From: Asterias rubens
Taxonomy: Eukaryota > Echinodermata > Asteroidea > Forcipulatida > Asteriidae
Assembly (NCBI RefSeq): GCF_902459465.1
Contig: NC_047076.1
Location: forward strand, 5,593,488 to 5,657,487
DNA: 64,000 nt
Direction of reading: 5' to 3'
Shown here: positions 10,464 through 22,400 of the stretch, in pieces
Position numbering within the stretch: position 1 is the first letter of the stretch
How the letters are laid out: the number at the start of each line of letters is the position of its first letter
Notes under the pieces: model-generated
Databases searched by the model: none
What the model saw: the letters and a program-made list of their open reading frames with translations, nothing else
Told to the model about the DNA's origin: nothing
Translations under genes and position numbers: made by a program

Positions 10464-13400
10464 ATGGGTGGCCATACTCGGCAAAGACAACACCAGTTTT
10501 CCGCTGTTGTAGTTCTCGTTCTACTATCAACACAGTGTTGCTCACAAGGTAAGTTAAGTCAAGTTGTATTTAAAGGCACTTGACACTTGTGGTTATTACT
10601 CCAAAATATGTTGGCATAAAAACTTACTTGGTAACGAGCAATTGAGAGATCTGCTGTTGATAGGGGATATTAAACATTGTGAGAAACGGCTCCCTCTAAA
10701 GAAACGTAGTTTTTGAGAAAGAAGTAGTTTCTCACAAACATATTTGAATTTAATTCGAGACCTCAGCTGAGGTATCAAATTCAAAACATCTGAAAGCACA
10801 CAAGTTCTGCGACAAGGGTGCTTCATTTTTCATTATTCTCTCGCACCTTCGACGACCAGTTGAGTTCAAATTTGTACAAGTTTGTTATTTTATGCATAAT
10901 GTTGAGACACACCAATTGGGAAGACTGGTCTTTGACAAAATCTTCTAAACTTTTACAACCATGCTACAATTTATTACTCTCTTGTGAAAGGGGCTTTACA
11001 CACGTCCACTCACACACAACGGTTTTCGTTGTTTCACACAATGAGTGACAACAAACGAATACAGAATACATTGAAAATCGAAAGACTTTACAAATTTATT
11101 AAGGGGAAGTACTTTCTATTAATATTATTCCTGGTTTTGCTTGCCTTTTCTAACCAAAACAATGACTGTTTACACCACATTTGATGTTAAAGGCAGTGGA
11201 CACTATTTGTAATTGTCAAAGACTAGCCTTCACAGTTGGTGTATCTCAACATACGCATAAAATAACTAACCTGTGAAAATTTGAGCTCAATCGGTCATCA
11301 AAGTTGCGAGATAGAAAATGAAAGAACAAATCACACTTTCACACGAAGTTGTGTGCGTTTAGATGGTTGATTTCGAGACCTCAAGTTCTAAACTTGAGGC
11401 CTCGAAATCAAATTCGTGGAAAATTGCTTCTTTCTCGAAAACTATGGCACTTCAGAGGGAGCCGTTTCTCACATTGTTTTATACCATCAACATCTCGCCA
11501 TTACTCGTCGACAAGATAGGTTTTATGCTAATAATTATTTTTTAGTAATTACCAATAGTGTCCACTGCCTTTAATATAATTTGACCTCCTTTTTGGAGAC
11601 AGAATTGAGATATGGTACAAATTTCTGCTTAGCAAAACCAAGCTGGAAACCAGTTACAGTATGCACGTGAATGGTAATTTAGGTGATAACAATGTATTAG
11701 ATAAGCAAATGTGTGTTATGATTTAATAGCTGTTTTCTGTGCTTAAGCATTATTATGATATGAAGTCTACGGGTACGCAAGGTTGACTATTGGGTTTGCC
11801 CTGGTACTTGCTTCCTAATTTGAAAGATACTTCATTGATTTCAATTTTGAATTTTTGGTTTGTCAAACAGTAACAGAAACAGTACCCAAAGAGCCGTCGG
11901 AATTGGAAGATAATGTATGCTCTGGAGGGAGGACTTGCGGGGACTGTACTGCCATTGATCCCACATGTGGCTGGTGTGCACAACAGGTTAGTGGTGGTTA
12001 GTTGGTTACTTATTCCAACGTGTACACACAGCGGGTTGGTTAGTTGGTTACTTATTCCAATGTGGCTGGTGCGCACAGCGGATTAGTGGTTAGTTGGTTA
12101 CTTATTCCAACGTGTGCATGCACATAGTATGAAGAGTAAGTTTAGCACTTATTCCAATGTGGCTAGTGCGCACAACGGGTTAGTAGTTAGCCTAAATAGT
12201 TACTAAGATCCAACATTTTGGTTGGTGCGCACAGCAGGTAAGTTGTGAGTTACTTATTCCAACATTTGTCAAAGTTGACACAGAAATGGGTTAAACTCGA
12301 TCCTAGCTATAATTCCATTTTCCTTAACCCCAACCTGACCGGAAACTGGTCAGCTCCTACAGTGCTTCCAGCCTCAAGGTGGTGCGGCCAACAGGACTTG
12401 CGCGTACGGGGTAAAAACATAAATCAATTTTGTTTACTTTCAGAAAGACAAGACAAGTGACCGTTGTTCTTTGAGAGAGAAGCTTGCTTTTCGTTTGACT
12501 CTCTTCTTTTTCCTAACTATAAGTCTTTGTTTTTGTTTGAACACAATGCCCATAGTGTGTCAACCACACAATGTGTATGCTGATTACGTCACTTCCTGCC
12601 AAGGTCATCTTATAACTTCCAGTTTAAGTGACCATGGAGGTTTTCCTTCCTCAATGGTGTAATATTTAAAACATGAACCTAGTGTTTGTTGTTCACATTC
12701 AATTATAAATGGACATAGTATTTTTCGTTTCAGTTATCAAAATAACAAACCACATGGAAAACTGACTGGGTAAATTTTAAAGGTACATTGCAGAATTGGC
12801 TTTGTTAACAAAACAGTTGCTGTCAGTGTGAGCACTTTATGCAATCTACCATATACATAAACTGACAAACCTGTAGAAGTTTGAGATCGATCGGCCATCT
12901 GGGTCACGAGCAAATAGTGAAAAACCGATTACATATTTTGCATGACACCGATGCAAAACAAAATTAATAAAACGCTCACTGAGAAATAACGCGAAATTAG
13001 ATTATTTATTTCTCATCAAGTATGACGTATTATCAAGATATTCAACACAATGGACCTATAGTGTTGTTCGTTGACATTTAGTTTCTTAGATAGTTGCAGA
13101 TTGTACATTTTGAAGTTTGTGTGAATATACTATTAGAGGGTTTTTATAGTCAATAAAGCTAATACCATTTCAGTTGCAACATTTTCAACAATCATTTGTT
13201 CTTTTCAGGGTTATACTGAAGATACCGGCTTCCTAAGATGTGATCTACTTCAGAACTTAATCAACAAAACATGCCTCGATATTACCTACCCAGTCAGCAG
13301 TGTCGGCATAGAAGAGGTTTGTATTATTGGTTAGATCTTTGTTTATGGGCATTTATATTTTAGTTTCAAATTCATTCACATGCGAAGCCGCATTCTTTCT

Positions 13401-16400
13401 CTATTTTTGACCCATGAGGGCGCTATACACAAAGAGCAGACATGAGGTTCATCACCACAGACACAATTATAACAACAGTACTGCTATGTAGAACAACAAT
13501 AAATTGATATAATAAGGTTTGCAGTAACACCATGTACTCATAATATCTAATTGAGATGGTGCGGTTCTCAGATTATCATTACATGGTGTTAAACCTTAGG
13601 CATCAATACCGCATTTCCACCATGAAAAGTTACAAATCCTACTTAACAATAAATAATTGTACGGTGTCCGATTACTTTCATCTGTGTTTGTAGAATGAAG
13701 AGCTAAGAGATGCAGATCCAGTTCTAGGTGATCCTGTCCAAGTTGCACCCCAGAAAATCAGACTGAAACTACGACCTGGTAGGTATGACCTTTAGATATG
13801 ACCTTTAGATATGACCTCAAACTAAGTTTGTTCGATGATACAGACCGCTGGTCGGTAAACAATATTACAAAACGATTCCCAAGGAAGCACAAAGAACTGA
13901 CCCCCATCCGGGTGGGTCTGCATCGCAATGATTTCAATGTCAACAGCGCTGTTTATCACTTCACTATGGGTATACAACATGCCACATTCCATTTAAAGGG
14001 AAGGGAACAATTTTGGTAATTACTCAAAACAAATATTAACTTAAAAACTGACTTGGTAACGAGCATTGGAGAGCTGTTGATAATGAAACGTTGTGGGAAA
14101 CAAATCCCTCTGAAGTAACGTAGTTTTTGAGAAAGAGGTTATTTCTCACTAAAATAATAAAAGACAAGGGTTTTTTTTCTTTCATCATTTTCTCGCAACT
14201 TCGATGACTAATTGAGCCCAAATTTTCACAGGCTTGTTATTTTCTGGTTATGATGGGATACATCAAGTGAGAAGACTGGTCTTTGACAATAACCAAGTCT
14301 GTACCCTCTCTTTAACTGGGATTAATTTTTCAATGTATCAATTTATGGGGGTGCATTCCATTCAACTTGGGTTGATTTTATTGTTTTATTTCTGCCCGTC
14401 ACTTTACAGGTCAAAGTGTGAATCTGAGTGTATCTGTGCGCCAGGCAAGGGATTACCCGGTGGACCTCTATTACGTCATGGATTTAAGCGGATCCATGAA
14501 AGATGATTTAGAAAATCTCAAGCAGTTAGCAAATACACTAGGTACGTGTTGACTCTAATTTAAAATCAATTTTGATCGATGTGTCCTGACTCAATTAGGG
14601 TCAGACAAAACCAAAATCTTTGTATAACTTTTTGAACTTTTTGTAATAATAAAAAAAGCAACGCCATTTTGTGGTTTATTTTTGTACCATAGACCTTATC
14701 GCAAAGAAGCGATAAGGAATGAGGTGCATGTCGGTCTAGCTAGCGATCAAGTTTGGTCGCTAGCTAGACCAGCATGCACCTCATTCAACAGTTGGCGCTT
14801 GCACACGGGTATTTTGTGAAAAGGTCTATGGCACTTGAATAAACTAATGTTTATTGAACACTTAGTAGTGTAGTTTAAACTGATACGCCCGTCGGACATG
14901 ACGTCACAAGCGGGTACTGACAATCAATGGTCAGCCATTTTGAAATTTGATTGGTAACACCCAGGGAATGATTTGCAAACGGTGCGGTCAAGATTGGGCA
15001 TTGGGTCAAAACATAATGGCCCTGTATATTTGTTTCTATTGTTTTGTTTTTGAAAGCATTTTCTTTTTTGAATTGTTTCATATACAGCCGAGGAGATGGG
15101 GGAAATTACGAGAAACTTCCGACTTGGTTTTGGCTCCTTCGTCGAGAAAACGTTATCACCCTTTGTAAATACTGCTCCTAGCAGGTAAGTGTTGGATTCC
15201 TTCATTAATTCAAAAACAGCTTTATAATATATAGAATGTTTGGTGTATTTTTAGTTTCAACGTGGAAACTCACTGATTTTAAAGTTCATACCAGATATAT
15301 CATCCGCAGAAAAAAATGTCCCACTGAACTGGGTATCGGTCTCAGTTAATGGGAGACTTTGGGACGCTAGGTGGCAGCAGACTTACCAGGTAAATTGCAA
15401 TTGTTTACGTAGTTCTGAGCTTGCGCACATGACCGAGAACAATGGATTTTACCTGATAAGTCTGCTGCCACCAAGCGTCCCAAAAGTCTCCCAGTGAGAA
15501 CATTGTATTTGGAGACCCCTTTCCCACCACAACAACTAATAAAACAATAAATAATAATAACAATAACAATAATGTTAAAAAAAATATATAGATTTTTTGC
15601 AATCCAAATTATCACGTGATCCTGATTGTAATTAAAAGCACTGGACTAGATTCGTCTATACCAATTTGGCCTACATTTGGGTAAACTGGTGGAGAGCAAA
15701 AAATAACCACACAGTAAGAGAAGTTTTGTTTTGAAGTTAATCGATATCAATCTCGATGATGTAATTTTGAACACGCGAAGTGACACACTTTTAATGTTTG
15801 CTTATGTTCAATAGTCTTTTAGAGCCGTGTCCAGATTGCCAGCCGCCTTACAACTTCAGAAATCACCTCCCTTTGGACGTGAACACGGACTTGTTTTCGG
15901 TAAGGAAAGACTTAGCCTGAACATCTGGGTCCAATTTCATAGAGCTGCGAAGCACAAAAATTTGCTTAGCATGAAATGTTTGCCTGGATAAAAACAGGAT
16001 TTCCCAACCAAATTTCTACGTGATTTTCAAGATAACCATACAACAGCTGAATACAAGTAACTAGGAAATGCAACAAAATGGAAATTTCATGCTAAGCAAA
16101 TTTTCGTGCTGAGCAGCTCTATGAAATTGGGCCCTGACGTTTCACTTCGAGGCTCGTGAATAACGTCAGAGAGTGGCCTCTAGCATTGGCCAATCCCCGT
16201 TCATCTTCACCTTTCACCTGATTCTTGTGCAGACGACTGCAAGTGCAGCTGCCAAATGTCACCTCGGACCAATCAAAACACAGATTTATTCATTTATTTA
16301 TTTATTTACTTAAAGACAGTGGCCACTATTGGTAATTGTCAAAGACCAGTCTTCTCACCTGGTGTACCACAAACCTGTGGAAATTTGAGCTCAATCGGTC

Positions 16401-19400
16401 GTCGAAGTTGCGAGATAATAATGAAAGAAAAAACACCCTTGTCACACGAAGTAGTGTGCCTTTAGATGGTTGATTTCGAGACCTCAAACTCTAAACTTGA
16501 GGTCTCGAAATCAAATTCGTGGAAAAATACTTCTTTCTCGAAAACTACGTCACTTCAGAGGGAGCCGTTTCTCACACTGTTTTATACTATCAACCTCTCC
16601 CCGTTACTCGTTACAAAGTAAGGTGTTATGCTAATAATTATTTTGAGTAATTACCAATAGTGTCCACTGCCTTTAAATATCTTTATACAGGGTACACAAA
16701 TCAGCACAAGAGCGGTATTACTTTATGGTCATGTGTAATAAATATAAACAAAAGGAAAAAGGAAAACATAAAATAGAAAAATACAAACAGTCAGCGTAAA
16801 AAAATTGTACAATAAAAAAACCAGACGAACAACATGAGCATTATTGTTTGTACATATTTTTAAAACCACCAATAGACGATGCATTTTGGCCCTCAGTAGT
16901 AGGTAACTTATTCCATATAGCAACACCAGAAGAAAGATACAAATATAGAAAGCCTACGTCACTGCACGTTTATCCAATCTAATGATCGTATCCAATGAAG
17001 TCACTGGTTTCTAAAAAAACAAGTACCAAGGGGACCAGTCTAGGAAAGATTAACCAATAAAATAGGAGCATACGCTAGGTGGCAGCAGACTAAACTATTG
17101 TGTGTGGGATCAAAATGTCATCACATAGTAATGTACATTTTTACTCCGTTTTCAGGACAGAGTAAATGAGACCTCATACTCTGGGAACCTGGACAGTCCC
17201 GAGGCCGGTCTGGATGCCCTTATGCAGATCACAGTATGCAAAGTAGGTGACGTCATTCCAATGAATATGTATGTTTGTGTATATTAACTATGTCTGATGC
17301 TGATTTGAATGAATGAACCGTGCAAGTCTCTTTGGCTCCAGCCTCGTTGGGCAGCGCGCCGTATCGATACCTCTCGTTGGGCGAGCAAGGTATGCTGGGG
17401 AAATAGCGAGATCGATCACCCCTTGGAACGAGGTTGCTGGGGTACCTATTGTATTACTTTAGTTCATGAAAGAAACAATGGCGCGGACCTAATGCACGAG
17501 GATCACCTGTTTACACCTATTATATCATATTATGTGTTCTTGTTTGAAAGGAATTAATAGGTTGGCTGCCTAAAGCAAGACACATCGTGGTTTACGTTAG
17601 CGACGATGCCTTCCATATTGCTGGCGACGGGAAGGTAAGTGGTTTTCAGCGGGTTGTTTTATTTTACAGTGCAGCATGCAGGTGCATGATTTATAACTAA
17701 TGTTTCAACCTGTTAAATTCAACCTAGGAGCTTAATGAGTATAAACTTTAACATATAGTCCACGGATGCATTACACTCTGAAAAGCTGTTAATATAGCTC
17801 AGCCACGACACGCCGTAACAAACCCAAAACTCTCGGGGGTAACTTTAAACCCTCAAAATTATCAAGATTAATGATTTTTAAAAGATCTTTCAAGTAGTTT
17901 GGTTCAGTTTCTCTGTTTCACCCTTTCTCTTTTAGTTACTTGGGATTGTGAATCCAAATGATGGAGAGTGTCACCTGAATAGTGAAACAGGCTATAACGA
18001 CAGGGCCAACGAATTTGTAAGTGATACATTGTTTTGGGTAGTATCAACGAGCAATGAGGGCGCACTTGATCACGACCCAGATGTTCCACAGGTCATGATA
18101 CTTCGGTACTGGAGGCAAAACAATGAAACAAAACAAAGAGTTGTTTTGGAAGACCTTTAGCCGTGGCGTGCTCAAAACTCATATTTTTTAAGATCTTTAA
18201 AAAACTCTTTCAAATCGGATGTTGAGGCTGCGTGCTTTAAAGATTTGAACAAGTTAAAGGTTTTCATATTTCACTTTTAATGGCCATAGATAGATTCTGT
18301 CAACGCAATGCTTGTTAATGGGCAAGTTAAAAGAAAGGTACAATATTTTAAAAGTCACATTATCAAAGTTTTAGTTGATTACAATGTATACATGGGGAAA
18401 CGTGTTTACCATAGAGCCACAGACTTCCTGCAGACTTCCTGCAGGCACGATTTGTACACAGCTCAACGGAAGAAAACATACAATCTTTAATTTTGTTGAG
18501 ATTACACTGTCTAATTCTTATCAATTTTTGAAATGATGAAAATTGGCACGTCTCAAAACTCAAGCTTTTACTTGTATAACTCTTGGTTTTATGTGGAAAT
18601 TATGACACAAAATGTCAGCTTTTCCATAGGACCAGTGTAGTATCTTGCCTGCCAGAATTCTCAAAGAATGTACAAAGTCACACTTATTGTAAACAAAGTT
18701 CACATGGTCTATACATACAGATGAGAAAACTTCAACACAAACGGTCACGATATTTTTTACACGAACATCATATCAACGTTTATAGCGAGGTGAAAGTGGG
18801 TATCAAATCAACCGCATCTGTGGCGTCCGTAGCATTCGCGAACGAACACCAACTCTCGGAAATTCGAGAAACGATCCGTGCATCAATCAGAAAATTTTCA
18901 AATGTTCTTGGTTATCCAAAACTTAGGCGGAAATATTTTCTCAAAAAAAGTGTATATATCAACAGCTGCAGTGCTTCTTATCATAGAGAAAGGACATTTT
19001 CTTTTATATGTTCTTACCAAGTAAGTTTTTATGGCCATTAATTTGTTGAATAGATCTATATATGTGCATATCTTTATTTTACATCGAAGTCTGCATAGGG
19101 TTTAATAATATGTCTCCAATTTGTGTTCTTTCCATTAAAGGATTATCCGTCCGTTGGGCATTTGAACTTCCGCATGAGAGAGCAGAATGTCATTCCTATT
19201 TTCGCGGTAACGGCGAGCCACACCGGCCTTTACCGGGTAAGCATCTATTACCTATAGTTTTTATACCGAAATCGCTATGACGAACCACAAATTCTCGTCC
19301 AGTAAAAAGGGGATTTAAACAGATTTGTTTTTTTACCCATTGTACACCGATGTGTGTAAGCACTGTATACTCGGTATTTTCCAGAGGTCTGTGAAAAAAG

Positions 19401-22400
19401 ATCACAGGCATATTACTCGGGTGGGATTCGAACCCACGACCCTTGCAATTCTAGAGCAGTGCCAAATAGTGATTTTTATGACTTGTAATTATTAAAAATA
19501 ACTATAAGTTTATTTCAAAATATTTGTGTTTAAAAAATGTCCATAATTTGGGCTTAATTCATGTGTCCAAAATCTACGTGGTTAATGTTGCTCGCTTTGC
19601 ATCGTGGCTCACTCATCGTACTGCATCACCCTGACAGACCAGAGTCTGGAATTATGGTCACGAGCTATATGCTATATACATGTATGTTCCGAGAACATCG
19701 AAGGGTAATGTCTAAACTTTTAGTGGGGTCCTGTGGTCGATTTCACAAAGAGTAAAGGTTAGGACTAGTCCTCGGAGATATTAGAAACTTAAGGCTAGTC
19801 CTAACTCGAGATGACCATGCATTCTATAAATGCACCTCGACTCTGGAATGAGCTTCCATACAGTGCATCTCCTGCTCCGTTCCTGTAACGCTTTTAAGAA
19901 GGCTCTGAAAACTCATCTGTTTAAACAATGACCTATATTTTAAAAACTGTATTATTTGGGTAAATTTTCTAGTCCCTATTCGGCGTTGTGTAACCATCTT
20001 TTAAGAGAAAAGGCCCTATAAATGTATTTATTGTATTATTTGCATATTGCTATTTCTGTTATTCGGTATTATTTATTCAAAATGCTTTTTTTGTTGCAGG
20101 AACTCGCAAATTTCATCGAGGGATCAACTGTTGGCATCTTGGCCCCAGACTCTTCTAACGTGGTGGCCTTGATCAAGGAAAATTACGATGTGAGTTTAAA
20201 AACAATAGCTTTTACCGTTTGTTAAATTGGTGTTGAAGGGATAGTGTCACAATCATGATGTGACCCCATGCTTAACTTTATATTGCTCTTTAATTTGTTT
20301 TCGTGCCCTTCGTCATCAAACGAATATAAACCCACTATTATTTGAGGACTTTTCATATTTTTCAGAAAATCACCTCAAAGGTGCAAATCTCCGACAATGC
20401 TCCGGAAAACCTAGCCGTTACCTACACGTCTCGGTGTCTGGACGAGGCGCCAAACCCCGGGTCCAAAGTCTGCCTTGGTCTCAAGCTAGGTGAGGTTGTC
20501 AGTTTTGACGTCACGGTGGAAGCTACCAGTTGCCATGACAATACCGAGCAAAGGTAAACAACATCAAACAGACATGCAATTTTCTAATGGCAAAAAAAGA
20601 GGAAATGGCTGATCACACTTAAATTTTGCAAAGTGTTTTTCAGTTTTCTAGGGGAGTGTTTTGAAAAGAAGAAAAGGAAATCAGCTGATCAGCTGAAAAG
20701 TTGCACGACTGATCAAATGTGGATTCTTGAGATCTTAATAGTTCGGGACATGAAGTCCCCAAACAAACCATCCCACTGCGGTACTCTGTTTTACCTTCTA
20801 AACTTTGTGAAATTAAAAGGAAGCGATTTTGCTTAAATTTCGACATTTCATTCAAAGATGGATGCCGTGATAGCTACAATGCAATGCTTAATTGAGCCAA
20901 CTACTAACATTCGTCTCATATTTATCTATATTAAATGTAGTTTCAACATCGGACCGATTGGTTTTGAAGAAGCTTTAGAGATCTCAGTGGTAGTGACATG
21001 CAGCTGTGATTGCGAAGATTTGTCGGTAAGATTTGTTTTCTATACACCTTGAAAGTTGAATCCAATACCGTTTACACACCAACATCTAAGACACAGTCTT
21101 TTTTGTTTAGTTTTCATATAATGTTTGCATTTTTGTGAAAAGGTGAAAACTTCAAATGTTTTGGTTTGAGACCAATCACTTTCTGAATGTTGTTATTCTG
21201 TAAACATATTTTCTTGGATGAATGTCGCAAACTCAACAAACGATTGTTGGTATTGCGTGATAATGTTCATAATATTACTAGAAAAACACAGAACCTGAGT
21301 GCAGTGTCTGGCCTAAACTTATGAATTAAGTCCAAAGCACTGGGTCAATGGGAGGCTTTGGAACGCCAAGTGGCAGCATACTTACAAGGTTGTTCTGAGC
21401 ACGCGTACATAACCAAGAACAATGTGTTTACCTGTGAGGTCTGCTGCCACCTCTACCTTTTTAAAAGTTCCACATATAGCTTGCGCAATTCATGATTTTG
21501 GTATATCGAGTGTGAGAACTGAGTAGCAAAGGAAAAACCTGACATTTCGAAGATGTGTCATTGTGTAATTTTTCGAGAGTTTGAGCAGTGTTATATTGTA
21601 TTTTTATATTATTTTTTGTGTTTTGCGTCCACAGATTCCCAACAGCGACTATTGTTCCAATGGAAACGGTACGTTGTCTTGCGGGCAGTGTGTGTGTGAT
21701 GCAGGACGTTACGGTAAACTCTGTGAGTGTAGCAGCGGTGAAGACATCGAGGTATCATTCAGAGACAAGTATGAGAACGTGGCATCGTGTAGAGCGTAAG
21801 GACACCAACATTTTGACGTTTATTTATCAAATTTTGTAAACCTAAATTTACAGATAGCGTCTGAAAAAGGAGCACAGGGAAGTGAAATACTAGCATTAAC
21901 AGTACAAGAAAGTGTTGTGACCGTAACAAATCAAGTAATCAAGTTGTCTATTCACATCCATGTTCATCCATCCACCGCTACTTAAGCTCAATCACCACCA
22001 GCAGTCCAGCATTCTCCTGAAGACGAGCAGAGTATACTGTTCGAAACGTCGAGACCAAACCGGCTCTTTTCAGCGCCAACACGAACATACAATTTTTTTT
22101 ACACATGGTTGTACCCGCAAGTTTACTTATTAATTTATAGTCCCTTTATCTGTATCACACATGTTTCACGAGTTTTGATGGCCTTGTCATTGTGCTGTTA
22201 ATCGAATTCTTGTCAAGACAGTTGTGTCACGGAGCAAGTCAATTTACCATAAATTGCTTCTCCGACTTTTTGGAAAATCCGCATGCTCGGAGCTACGAGT
22301 AAACGAGGATGTTTACCATGTTAGTCTGCTGCCACCTAGCGTCACAACGTCTCCAATTCACACACAATGTCTAGTTTGCTTTTATTTGTTTTCTCTTCAT

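Larger units (their letters stand above)
15913..17010. mobile_element. Family G element, split by families B and A (integrin intron 7)
   Basis: Pieces 15913-15926, 16135-16309 and about 16677-17010 match, in order, the copies at 27131 and 52355 (AGCCTGAACATCT, TGAATAACG, CTCGGACCAATC on one strand, GTCACTGCACG, TCACTGG). They are separated by a family B element and a family A element. Confidence 0.6.

Noticed and set aside
17243..17248. Alternative integrin exon 8 donor at GTGACG
   Set aside because: Using GTAGGT at 17243 with the acceptor before 17551 restores the conserved C-x-x-LIGW segment; the alternative would delete it.
18583..19041. 152-codon open frame in integrin intron 10
   Set aside because: Its first third is family J repeat and the rest matches no family I know; it lies between two firm integrin exons on the same strand.
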